This document shows, one piece after another, positions 55,801 to 62,429 of a stretch of 64,000 bases of DNA. The notes beneath the pieces are model-generated. The model did not search any database. It was not told the DNA's origin and saw only the letters and a program-made list of their open reading frames with translations. Made by a program: the position numbers and the translations under genes. Every line of letters starts with the position of its first letter. Within the stretch, counting starts at the first letter, position 1. The stretch is from JAZKFT01 sp039925965 (lineage in GTDB: Bacteria > Bacteroidota > Bacteroidia > Chitinophagales > Chitinophagaceae). The stretch is from positions 72,399 to 136,398 of the forward strand of contig JBDSXW010000090.1 in the NCBI GenBank assembly GCA_039925965.1, written 5' to 3'.

Positions 55801-57138
55801 TACTTCATCCGATTGCAGGGTCGTATTCAATGAAATAAAGCCGGCCTGCTGGTTAAAACTATATTCCGTTTGATTCAGTTTACGCGCATACGTTTTTTCA
55901 TAATCCTGCACGGGTTTAAAACCACCGCCTGATAGCAGGGCAGAAATATTAGCCGGGTTGCGGTAAGAATCGCTACTATTCAGCTTGCTGTACAGGCTAT
56001 TATTTCCGTTGGATGGGAATTGCGAACTAGTTAGGCTCTGGATAAGCGGGTTCCAGGGAGTGCTCTCGCCCAGGTCCATAAAGCCCACCACATCTCTCGA
56101 ATCAGTAGTAGCACCGTTACGATTGGTGACCCATACCTCCAGTCTCAGTACATTTACCTGGCTTTGGGCTACCGGCAGTTTGCTCATTACCCGGTTATAG
56201 TTGTCGCGAAAATATTGGGATAATAAAAAGTGCCGGTTTTCATCGTAGTCATCCAGCTTTTTTTCAAAAATCTGGGTGGCCGCACCGCCCTGGTAAGCCT
56301 GGGTTTGCCGCTGGCTTTTTTGATTGGCAACAGCCATGGTGATGCCTACTTTACCAAACTGCAACCCTGTTTTAAGGCCAAATAATGCCTGTGCACCTGG
56401 CATTAAGGTACCCTTATTGGCAAATGAGATATTACCAGCCTGGAGTAACCTGATAATTTCGTCTTCCTTGCCTACATAATCCAGTTTCAACTGGTTTTCA
56501 AAATCGAAATTGGCAAGGGTATTATAGGCAATTGGAAGCTTGAGCTTATCGCCGATATTGGCATTCACATTGAACTGTGCGTCCATATTAAAATCAAACG
56601 TGCCATATTTACGGGCATTTTCGGGCAAAGTGGGGTTCTTGGTATTCTGACCCTGGTAGCCAGCGAGGATGTCTACATTCCCCTGCGGCTTAATGTCAAT
56701 TTTAATTTTCCCGGTACTGTCGGTGATACCGCCAAAAATCCGGTTGAAAAGGCCATCGGTTATTTTAAGTTTGGGTTGTACCAGTTTCCGGTTCAGGTTA
56801 AAACTGGTACTGGCCCTTTTTCTGAAATTCTCGATCTCCATTTGCTTTCCCCTGAGTGCCCAATATTCATCAAAAGTCAAACTGATAGGTTTGCGGAAAT
56901 AAGAACTACCAATCTTTTCGTAGATGTAGTACGATTTTGTTTTTGGATCGTAGCGCACATCCTTTTTCAGGAAGGCGCTATCGCTCATGTTAAATGGATT
57001 GTTATTGGGGGAAGAATAGCTATCTCCATAGCGATCCCTAAGCGGGTATTTTAACGAAGTGTCAGTCTGGGCTTGCGTTGTAAGCCAGGGTGCGGTGAAG
57101 AAAATTATGGCCAGGGCCAATCGTGTTATACATCCCAT
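49825..57138 (-). CDS. sprA: Cell-surface protein SprA (T9SS outer-membrane translocon)
   Basis: A 2437-residue precursor with signal peptide (start MGCITRLALAII, cleavage near TQAQ). SprA (Sov in Porphyromonas) forms the 36-strand outer-membrane barrel through which T9SS cargo leaves. Recognised stretches: SLTFDEYWALRGKQMEIENFRKRA (quoted as FDEYWALRGKQMEI) near the start, GNISFANKGTLMPGAQALFGLK around residue 235, and the RIYFDQQHVKPYISSSAE-like final strand; the length agrees with Flavobacterium SprA (about 2400). About residues 1880-1950 are an Ala/Lys/Arg-rich low-complexity insertion (KKEQKLARKQAREQRRLERQ) inside the barrel region. Gene order ruvA-sprA with 41 bases between is conserved in Bacteroidota. 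It would export the sorting-domain proteins in this window. Confidence 0.96.
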   Translation of the reverse strand: MGCITRLALAIIFFTAPWLTTQAQTDTSLKYPLRDRYGDSYSSPNNNPFNMSDSAFLKKDVRYDPKTKSYYIYEKIGSSYFRKPISLTFDEYWALRGKQMEIENFRKRASTSFNLNRKLVQPKLKITDGLFNRIFGGITDSTGKIKIDIKPQGNVDILAGYQGQNTKNPTLPENARKYGTFDFNMDAQFNVNANIGDKLKLPIAYNTLANFDFENQLKLDYVGKEDEIIRLLQAGNISFANKGTLMPGAQALFGLKTGLQFGKVGITMAVANQKSQRQTQAYQGGAATQIFEKKLDDYDENRHFLLSQYFRDNYNRVMSKLPVAQSQVNVLRLEVWVTNRNGATTDSRDVVGFMDLGESTPWNPLIQSLTSSQFPSNGNNSLYSKLNSSDSYRNPANISALLSGGGFKPVQDYEKTYARKLNQTEYSFNQQAGFISLNTTLQSDEVLGIAYQYTYNGRTFQVGEFAQDVPLDTSRGVQKVLFVKLLKSTSQRTNLPLWDLMMKNVYSIETSNLQREGFQVNILYQEPSGGEKRYLPEGDSSGKSLLKLLRLDRLNNNNDPQPDGQFDYVEGYTVQSQNGRIIFPLLEPFGADLEAIAFKSPQAQLLKDKYIYYALYDTIKAIAQQNFAQLDRFIMRGNAKGSNNSEIYLNAFNIPQGSVTITAGGQTLQEGSDYSIDYNLGRVQILNQAILNSGVPVNVNFENNAGFGIQNRGFFGLRLDYNASKELQLGLGMQRLSERPFFTKVNYGEDPIRNRMYGGDFSYKTESKWLTRMLDKLPFYSTKAVSSINAYGEAAVLRPGHPQQIGKGEEGLIYLDDFEGTRANIDLRFPFVGWTLASTPSGAGFANADSINSLEYGFSRSKLSWYQIEPVLQDPRNPNNPSQDRTKLSDPRVRAVDNSELFPQKSIIPGQNQLLTFDMLYSPKQRGPYNYNDRVTDVNAAGDMLGPNKRWGGLMRSIDQTDFESGNVEFIEFWLQDPYIKNAQFPNGYTDSRGGDLVFNLGNISEDILKDGRRFYENGLPSPTQPTLGVDSSVWGKTPINPIQLTQAFSNDQGDRPYQDVGFDGLRDEEEVQRRDSTLNNLKNRFGANSPVYLNTLKDPSNDNFVNYRGDALDASGATILQRYKNYNNPQGNSPVNTGGNQVTASTLYPDNEDLNRDNTLNENEEYFEYRIDMRPQAFVVGQNYISDKRSVSIKYENGSTGSETWYQFRIPIRGYNRKVGNIPDFKSIRFMRMYLTNWQDSVNLRFAKLDLVRNQWRNFYNELTNDGTYVTIPTSTPTTLNTLAVNLEENSGRTPIPYKIPPGIERVQSLANGGVNILSNEQALSMQIRSLQSGYSRGVFKTINFDLRQYKKLSMFIHAEEFAKTDPFWTPLIDDSVYAVIRLGQDFISNYYEIKIPLKITRPTSPTSGILADSIWPVHNNLDFSLDDLVALKNARNNSGAAVVSYFSQVIHGRQFAMFGSPNLGEVKSMLVSVQNPRRLDGPTIGIEVWINELRLSKLNEDPSWAAIGRVDLQLADLGSVSLSMSHRSVGWGSIEQRVNERSKEAVTQFDLSANMEVSKLLPKQLGLTIPMYASISSLTKTPQFDPFDKDIKYKDKIATAGSAAKRDSIRNVAIEKESTTTVNFTNVRFQPKQGKKNYPWSKENFDVTYSYIKQDRQSPTVESDKIERHRGVLGYNYTTQPKYIEPFKKIFSKNKTHWFDLIKDFNLNLAPSLVSVKMDVNRQFGRFIPRDITTYDKVKVDTTYDKYFVFDRAYAYRWDITKSFNFDYQGINKSRIDELPGAIDTKQKKEYIRNNFWRGGRNTSYDQKVIFTYTLPLAKFPLTDWINARVSYNAGYRWIASSLLAQELNQGNFLENDLDKNLNAEFDFNRLYQKSRWLRALDETPAPKQATPKNGSTAAPAIKKDGKAAKAIKDSTSKTGKAALAKLSKKEQKLARKQAREQRRLERQNRQVELSAPVRILGRIVTMVKRASVNYGEVYHSRLPGYLDSTQYFGNNWKSRSPGLGYILGKQPDTSFLNDFGKRGLLTHDTAFNLLFTQSFDQKLSIQAQLEPFKEFIIDLNLDKTYTKNYTELFKDTSNVDQVGLTHLSPYATGGFSVSFIAFNTLFEKYNPNELSETFKRFEANRLVISQRLYNLNPYKAGPDPGNGKYKPGYGRYSQEVLIPAFIAAYTKQDPGVVSLIDNSNAKINANPFRGIKPKPNWRVNFTGLTKIEALQKTFSAISITHAYQSKLSMNSFTSALTFQDPFGRGFPSFVDTLSNNYVPYFLVPNLTIQESFEPLLGIDITTTNQISARFEYKKSRQLSLSLIDYQLAEIRSTELSFGASWRKRGFPLPFKLPKFLNKDGGKKLENDINFKLDFSVRDDVTTNNRLDQGSAIPTSGQKVIKISPSIDYVLNNRINIRLYFDQQHVKPYISSSAETINTRAGAQIRISLAQ

Positions 57139-57179
57139 CGGTCAGTTTCGGTTGCTTTTGCTTGTAAAATAGGTAAAAA

Positions 57180-57764
57180 TCAAATGCTTTTAAGCACTTG
57201 CTTAATAAGTTCCTCCACAGTTGGGTTATCAGGCATCCCCGCGATTACTTTTTTAAGGGTTTGTTCCGCCAATAAACGATTAATGCCAAGGGCTGCCAGT
57301 GCATCTAACGCATCAGCCTGCGTCGTATTGTATGCGGAGGACGAAATTGCCGGGATTGCTGCATGTTTACCTACTTTATCCTTTAGTTCAAGCACAATCC
57401 GCTCTGCTGTTTTCTTCCCGATACCCTTGATACTCTCCAGCAATTTAACGTTGCCCATCAATATCGCCTGCTGCACTTCTTGCGGTTTCAGGCTGCTGAG
57501 CATCATCCGGGCTGTCGCGGCACCCACGCCACTTACGCTAAGAAGTTGGATGAAGATTTGTTTTTCTGCCGCTTCGGCAAAGCCATACAGGGTCTGCGAA
57601 TCTTCACTCACTTTAAAATAAGTAAACAGGGTTCCGTGATCCAGTGCCTGGATGGCAGAAAAAGTATTGAGGCTGATATGCACTTCGTACCCCACGCCAT
57701 GGCAATCGATGATAAGATGCGTGGGTGTTTTATACAAAAATTTTCCGGAGAGAATTGCTATCAT
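57180..57764 (-). CDS. ruvA: Holliday junction DNA helicase subunit RuvA
   Basis: A 194-residue protein with the N-terminal OB domain (MIAILSGKFLYKTPTHLIIDCHGVG, quoted as IDCHGVGYEVHISL), two helix-hairpin-helix motifs (LLSVSGVGAATARMML and LESIKGIGKKTAERIVLEL, about 75-130) and the C-terminal domain (ALAALGINRLLAEQTLKKV). RuvA tetramers bind four-way junctions and load RuvB. It lies 41 bases upstream of sprA on the minus strand and probably shares its transcript. No ruvB in the window. Confidence 0.96.
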   Translation of the reverse strand: MIAILSGKFLYKTPTHLIIDCHGVGYEVHISLNTFSAIQALDHGTLFTYFKVSEDSQTLYGFAEAAEKQIFIQLLSVSGVGAATARMMLSSLKPQEVQQAILMGNVKLLESIKGIGKKTAERIVLELKDKVGKHAAIPAISSSAYNTTQADALDALAALGINRLLAEQTLKKVIAGMPDNPTVEELIKQVLKSI

Positions 57765-58136
57765 AAGGCTTCAAAAATAAGGGATTGGAGGATAGGTTTT
57801 ATTGATGGGAACTTCGTTTGAAGGCCAATCATCAGGGCGGGCAAGATTTCGCAGGAACCTTTACAGGGCTGCCTTTCGCCCTGTAAGTTTACGCTGGTAG
57901 TTGTTTTGAATGGCAGCTTGCAAAGAATGGCTTTTGCAAACATCTTTGGGAGATCCTTTTTAGCCATATTGATTTGGCCGTTGTAAACACTGTCAGGGCG
58001 AAAGCAAGCCCTTATATGTTTGTGCCGGCCGATGCCTTCCAACACCTATTCCACACCATAAAAAAAAATTCTTTTGAGGCATTTTTTCTATGGAAAAATA
58101 AGCGGGGTTTGCTCTTAGCCTCCAAATTAATTTATT
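57765..58136. other. 372-base divergent gap between ruvA and tonB
   Basis: No gene is supported. A 94-codon minus-strand frame (57761-58045) overlaps the ruvA start and shows no domain or natural hydrophobic pattern. The last 60 bases are A/T-rich and should hold the tonB promoter, which I could not pin down. No strong repeat. Confidence 0.5.
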
Positions 58137-58970
58137 ATGGAAAATAACAAAATTCTCTCCGCGGCGTTTCTCGACATATTGTTCGATGGCCGCAACAAAG
58201 ACTATGGTGCGTACGAGCTCCGAAAATCGTATAACAAAAGAGTTGCAACTGCACTCGTGGTAACAGGATCCTTGCTGTTGCTGCTTTTCCTGGGATCGGC
58301 GCTGGCGAAAGAATTAAATAAAAATGACATCCCTGAAATCGAAGTTGCAGGCGATGTCGTTCTTGACCGGGTCCCAATTAAGCCGCCGGTCGAACCGCCG
58401 GCAATTCCGCCACCACCACATGTTACCGCACCGCCGCCAGTAGAAATGAAGCAGTTTACACCACCTCTGATAATGCCGGACAAGGAAGTTCCACCTCAGG
58501 AAAAACCACCTGTAAATGATGAGCTTATTGATTCAAAAATCGGCACTGCGAATGTAGACGGTATTAAGGATGATGGTACATTGACAACACCTCCGCCGGA
58601 AGTCGGCACTGGTATTGCAGAGGCACCAAAACAGGTTGTTGAAGACTATGAAAGAATATTTATCAAAGTGGAAGAACCAGCCACTTTTAAGGGCGGAACA
58701 GATGGCTGGAGACGCTACCTGGAGAGAAACCTGAGCTTTCCTGAGGCTGCACAGGAAAACGGTACAGCAGGCGTGGTGAAAGTTCAGCTGGTGGTGGATA
58801 AGAACGGTAAAATTTCGGAAGTAACGGCTTTGAATAACCCTGGTGACGGCCTTGCGGAAGAAGCTGTAAGGGTAATAAAAAGCGGGCCCGACTGGATACC
58901 AGCACAGCAAAATGGCAGATCAGTGTCTTTCAGGTTTATACAGACTATCACTTTTGCGTCAGCCAATTAA
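58137..58970 (+). CDS. tonB: Energy transducer TonB
   Basis: A 277-residue TonB of the Bacteroidota type. The N-terminus (NKILSAAFLDILFDGRNKDY, then GAYELRKSYNKRV) is the cytoplasmic motif typical of these proteins, followed by one membrane helix (about residues 36-57), a Pro/Val-rich periplasmic linker (about 80-120, KPPVEPPAIPPPP) and the C-terminal domain (about 185-277, ATFKGGTDGWRRYLERNLSF, GTAGVVKVQLVVDKNGK, FRFIQTITF). It passes proton-motive force to TonB-dependent outer-membrane receptors. No exbBD genes adjoin it. A terminator-like hairpin follows. Confidence 0.93.
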   Translation: MENNKILSAAFLDILFDGRNKDYGAYELRKSYNKRVATALVVTGSLLLLLFLGSALAKELNKNDIPEIEVAGDVVLDRVPIKPPVEPPAIPPPPHVTAPPPVEMKQFTPPLIMPDKEVPPQEKPPVNDELIDSKIGTANVDGIKDDGTLTTPPPEVGTGIAEAPKQVVEDYERIFIKVEEPATFKGGTDGWRRYLERNLSFPEAAQENGTAGVVKVQLVVDKNGKISEVTALNNPGDGLAEEAVRVIKSGPDWIPAQQNGRSVSFRFIQTITFASAN

Positions 58971-59063
58971 TCCATCCGGTAAGCACGAAAATTATCTCCT
59001 TTTAAACTTACACAAATCTCACAAAATCCTGGCAGGATACAACAACAGATCCTGCACCGTCGA

Positions 59064-59096
59064 AGGCTGTCCCTTTAAAAAGGGGCAGCCATTTTT
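59064..59096 (+). terminator. Terminator-like hairpin after tonB
   Basis: GGCTGTCCC pairs with GGGGCAGCC (one G-T pair) around TTTAAAAA, followed by ATTTTT. It lies 94 bases after the tonB stop. Confidence 0.7.
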
Positions 59097-59150
59097 CGCA
59101 CCATTTTTTAAAGTACTTGTGTAGGCTCAGGCGTTACAATCGCGAAAAGG

Positions 59151-59235
59151 ATTGCAGCGGAAATCTTTTTTGGCCCGGCTTTCTGGCCAAAAAAATTGCA
59201 GCGGAAAGCCAGGCCCCGGCTGGTTTTCGCCGGGG
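59151..59235. repeat. Two copies of ATTGCAGCGGAAA and two short hairpins between tonB and fabH
   Basis: The 13-base word ATTGCAGCGGAAA occurs at 59151-59163 and 59195-59207, 44 bases apart. TTGGCC...GGCCAA (59170-59190) lies between the copies and CCCCGGC...GCCGGGG (59214-59235) follows the second. It is the most GC-structured intergenic stretch in the window. No gene is supported in 58971-59354; several overlapping 60-82 codon frames show no family. Confidence 0.7.
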
Positions 59236-59354
59236 ATTCGCCCTGTTTCTATTCAACCGCATGCATTGGATCCCGCTACTAAAAAAGCACTTTTTCAGCA
59301 ATTCAATTCGCCGGGTTTTGCAAATTGGATATAGTTGTACATTAGCCGCCAATT

Positions 59355-60347
59355 ATGGAAAATAAAATCACCGCAGCCATCACTGCCGTTGGCGGATACG
59401 TTCCCGACTATATATTGACAAACAAAGAATTGGAACAAATGGTGGATACCAACGACGAGTGGATCCGCAGCCGTACCGGCATTCAGGAGCGGCGGATATT
59501 AAAAGGCGAAGGCAAGGCCACCAGCGACATGGCTGTTCCGGCTATACAGGAGATTCTTAGCAAAAAAAATATGCAGGCCAACGATCTTGAATGCATTATC
59601 GTGGCCACTGTTACCCCGGATATGGTGTTTCCGGCTACTGCCAATATCGTGGCAGATAAATTGGGTTGCACGTCGGCCTTCGGCTTCGACATCGGTGCAG
59701 CCTGCAGTGGGTTTTTATTTGCACTTACCACCGGTGCTGCATTTATTGAAAGCGGCCGTTATAAAAATGTGGTCGTTGTAGGGGCAGATAAAATGAGCGC
59801 TATCATCGACTATACAGACCGCAATACCTGCATACTTTTTGGGGATGGCGCCGGCGCCGTATTGCTGGAAAAAAGCACTGATGGAAATGGTATTCTCGAC
59901 AGCCTGCTGAAAAGCGATGGCACCGGCCGTCATTACCTGCACATGAAGGCTGGTGGCAGTGCCCGGCCCGCCACCATAGAAACTGTAATGACGAAAGAAC
60001 ATTTTGCTTACCAGGAAGGACAATCCGTATTCAAGTTTGCCGTAAAAGGTATGGCCGATGTGAGCGCCGAACTACTGGAGCGGAATAACATGACCGGCGA
60101 CGATATTGCCTGGCTGGTGCCGCACCAGGCCAATCTCCGCATTATCGATGCTACTGCTAACCGGATTGGGTTACCAAAAGAAAAGGTGATGGTCAATATA
60201 CAAAAATATGGCAATACTACTGCGGCCACTATTCCGTTGTGTTTGTGGGATTGGCAGGATCAGTTGAAAAAAGGCGACAATATTGTGCTTGCAGCTTTTG
60301 GGGGCGGATTTACCTGGGGGGCCACCTTGGTTAAATGGGCGATATAG
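59355..60347 (+). CDS. fabH: Beta-ketoacyl-ACP synthase III
   Basis: A 330-residue KAS III that condenses an acyl-CoA starter with malonyl-ACP to begin fatty acid synthesis. The catalytic triad is intact: C117 (DIGAACSGFLF), H257 (VPHQANLRII) and N287 (YGNTTAATI). The N-terminal DTNDEWIRSRTGIQERR motif is also canonical. No other fab genes adjoin it; Bacteroidota often carry more than one fabH, and the substrate preference (straight or branched starter) is not visible. The start ATG follows an A/T-rich stretch. Confidence 0.96.
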   Translation: MENKITAAITAVGGYVPDYILTNKELEQMVDTNDEWIRSRTGIQERRILKGEGKATSDMAVPAIQEILSKKNMQANDLECIIVATVTPDMVFPATANIVADKLGCTSAFGFDIGAACSGFLFALTTGAAFIESGRYKNVVVVGADKMSAIIDYTDRNTCILFGDGAGAVLLEKSTDGNGILDSLLKSDGTGRHYLHMKAGGSARPATIETVMTKEHFAYQEGQSVFKFAVKGMADVSAELLERNNMTGDDIAWLVPHQANLRIIDATANRIGLPKEKVMVNIQKYGNTTAATIPLCLWDWQDQLKKGDNIVLAAFGGGFTWGATLVKWAI

Positions 60348-60354
60348 GGGGAAA

Positions 60355-60463
60355 GGTTTAGGGTTTAGGGTTTAGGGTTTAGGGTTCAACAGTCCACAAG
60401 TTCACGGGTTCACAAGTTGTTGTGAAATCCTGAAAATCCTGTAATCCTGAAAATCCTGATTCA
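60355..60463 (+). repeat. Composite word-repeat array: TTTAGGG x4, CACAAGTTCAC words, AATCCTGA words
   Basis: Starting 8 bases after the fabH stop: four perfect tandem TTTAGGG heptamers (60357-60384), then CACAAGTTCACGGGTTCACAAGTTG (two overlapping GTTCAC words, about 60395-60419), then AAATCCTGAAAATCCTGTAATCCTGAAAATCCTGA in an 18-base period (about 60425-60461). Three different families sit side by side in one 145-base gap before the convergent dinB gene. Confidence 0.9.
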
Positions 60464-60492
60464 GACAATGGTATGTGTTGTAGGCAGCGACA

Positions 60493-60987
60493 CTATTTCT
60501 TAGATCTTTTGTATACAATAAAATCGGTGCCAGGTATAGTCGCTACTCCCAGCCGTCGGAGCATCGTTACCAACTGCCCCCGGTGGTAAGTATCGTGATT
60601 GAACAAGTGTGTCAACACTTCGCTTACCGGTTGTTTAAATGGTTCTCCTTTTAAATTACGATATTCGAATACATGCCGCAGCGCCAGATCTGTGGCTGTT
60701 TTCACCCATTCTTCCCATTGGATGCTTTGCTGTAACAGGCCATTGCAGGCGTCTTTAAACGAAGCCTCAAAATTTTGTGAGGGGATCAATATCCGCTCAT
60801 GCAATTTTATGCGCTGCCACCAGATACTTTCGGCATCCCACATATGTAGAACGGTTTTAAACAGGGTATCGAAGCTGCTCTCCGTTTGCTGGTTCCAGAT
60901 ACCTTTTTCCTGCTGTTGCATGCAGTAAATGATTTTATGGTTGGACCAGACGTTGTAGCTGGCCAGGTTCTGTAATATTTCTTTCAT
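60493..60987 (-). CDS. DinB-family four-helix metalloprotein
   Basis: A 164-residue helical bundle of the DinB/YfiT superfamily. Candidate metal ligands are H48 (VLHMWDAESIWWQRI) and H130/H134 (LTHLFNHDTYHRGQL), the usual triad for these proteins. The C-terminal GTDFIVYKR is typical of Bacteroidota members. The biochemical role is unknown; some relatives are thiol transferases. It is monocistronic on the minus strand with no obvious terminator in the repeat-rich gap at its 3' side. Confidence 0.9.
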   Translation of the reverse strand: MKEILQNLASYNVWSNHKIIYCMQQQEKGIWNQQTESSFDTLFKTVLHMWDAESIWWQRIKLHERILIPSQNFEASFKDACNGLLQQSIQWEEWVKTATDLALRHVFEYRNLKGEPFKQPVSEVLTHLFNHDTYHRGQLVTMLRRLGVATIPGTDFIVYKRSKK

Positions 60988-61177
60988 TGGAGTAGTTGAA
61001 TATTGATTATCTCACGAAAAATAAGAAAGAAACAGGTCCGCGGCGGAAATAAGCTAACAAAGAAACAGTCCCTATTTAAAATTTTGTTCACTACCGATAT
61101 GGTTTTATAGCTGGATGATAATTCCATCAGTTGCGGCACCAACATCTTACATTTGGAATTCTCAAAAAAAAAGCAAC

Positions 61178-62407
61178 ATGGCCGATAAAGATTTCCCACT
61201 CACTGGGTGGAGCAGCGTTAGTATTCATGGTGGTAACGAACCCGACCCGATGTATGCGCATATTACCCCGATCTATGCATCGAGTACCTACTATTTTGAC
61301 ACCGCCGAACAAGGTATGGAGCGTTTTGCCAACAGCGACAAAACGCAGATCTACAGCCGTTGGGGCAACCCCACGCATAAGGTGTGTGAGCAAAAGATAG
61401 CCGCCCTGGAAGCATTTGGAATATCAGATAAAAACGGGCAACCATTACAGCTTAAAGCGCTGTTGCATGCCAGTGGCCAGGCAGCTATGACCACGATGTT
61501 TATGAGCAATTTGCAGGCTGGCGATAAAGTGCTAAGCCATCATTCGCTGTATGGCGGCACATACGAACTTTTGCTGAAAGTGCTTACCCAATGTGGGATG
61601 GATGCGATCATTGAAGACTTTCATGACCTGGAAAAACTGGAAGCCGTTTTAAAACAAGACCCGGCCATTAAGATCGTTCATATAGAAACCCCTGCCAATC
61701 CAACGATCCAGTGTGTGGACCTTGAAGCGATAACGGAACTGGCTAAACAATACGGTAAAATAGTAACCGTGGACAACACGTTTGCGACGCCTTTCCTGCA
61801 ACAGCCATTTAAGTATGATATTGATTTTGTTTTTCACAGCACGACCAAATTTCTAAATGGCCATGGCACTGCTATTGGCGGGGTGTTGCTGGGGAAAGAC
61901 CTTGAATTCATGAAGACTAAAGCATGGAAATGGCATGCTTTGCTAGGCGGCAATGCTAACCCGTTTGACGCCTATTTATTGACACAGGGCATCAAAACTT
62001 TTGAACTAAGAATGGAGCGCCATTGCAGCAATGCGATGGAAGTGGCCCGTTATCTGAATACCCATGAAGCAGTGGCATTCGTAAATTATCTTGGCCTGGA
62101 AACGCACCCTGATTTTGCCATCGCCGCCAAACAAATGAAACACCCCGGAGCCATGATGAGCTTTGAACTAAAGGGTGGACTGGAAGCTGGCAAACAGTTT
62201 ATCGATAAGCTGAAAATGTGCATCCGTGCGGTTTCGCTTGGAACGGTAGACACTTTGATATGCCATCCGGCAAGCATGACCCACTATGGCGTAGCAAAAG
62301 AAGAACGCGAAAAATTTGGCATCACCGACGGCCTGATACGGTTAAGTGTGGGCATTGAAAATGTGCAGGATATTTTGGCGGATCTGGGGCAGGCTTTAAC
62401 GGCTTAA
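61178..62407 (+). CDS. Trans-sulfuration PLP enzyme (O-acetylhomoserine sulfhydrylase/methionine gamma-lyase type)
   Basis: About 409 residues from the ATG at 61178 (MADKDFPLTGWSSVSIHGGNE); an upstream ATG at 61115 only adds a leader. Family features: IHGGNEPDPMYAHITPIYASSTY in the N-terminal arm (quoted as IHGGNEPDP and PIYASSTYYF), YSRWGNPTHKVCEQKIAALE, the PLP-phosphate helix SGQAAMTTM, VDNTFATPFLQQP, and the PLP lysine in HSTTKFLNGHG. The C-terminal MTHYGVAKEEREKFGITDGLIRLSVG (quoted MTHYGVAKEER and LIRLSVGIE) is conserved. It acts in methionine/cysteine metabolism in the cytoplasm; sequence alone does not separate MetY, MetB and MGL. It is followed 22 bases later by a D-aminoacylase-like gene. 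Confidence 0.9.
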   Translation: MADKDFPLTGWSSVSIHGGNEPDPMYAHITPIYASSTYYFDTAEQGMERFANSDKTQIYSRWGNPTHKVCEQKIAALEAFGISDKNGQPLQLKALLHASGQAAMTTMFMSNLQAGDKVLSHHSLYGGTYELLLKVLTQCGMDAIIEDFHDLEKLEAVLKQDPAIKIVHIETPANPTIQCVDLEAITELAKQYGKIVTVDNTFATPFLQQPFKYDIDFVFHSTTKFLNGHGTAIGGVLLGKDLEFMKTKAWKWHALLGGNANPFDAYLLTQGIKTFELRMERHCSNAMEVARYLNTHEAVAFVNYLGLETHPDFAIAAKQMKHPGAMMSFELKGGLEAGKQFIDKLKMCIRAVSLGTVDTLICHPASMTHYGVAKEEREKFGITDGLIRLSVGIENVQDILADLGQALTA

Positions 62408-62429
62408 GACAACCGGTTAAATACAAATC

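Noticed and set aside
57761..58045. 94-codon minus-strand frame upstream of ruvA
   Set aside because: Overlaps the ruvA start, no hydrophobic pattern or family; left as non-coding.
59117..59365. 82-codon plus-strand frame before fabH
   Set aside because: Composed of the ATTGCAGCGGAAA/hairpin element and overlaps the fabH start.
60357..60384. Eukaryotic telomere contamination
   Set aside because: TTTAGGG is the plant telomere unit, but only four copies sit within continuous bacterial genes (fabH and dinB) and beside other unrelated words.
61003..61177. SAM riboswitch before the trans-sulfuration enzyme
   Set aside because: I looked for SAM-I core elements and a terminator/antiterminator pair; none are visible.
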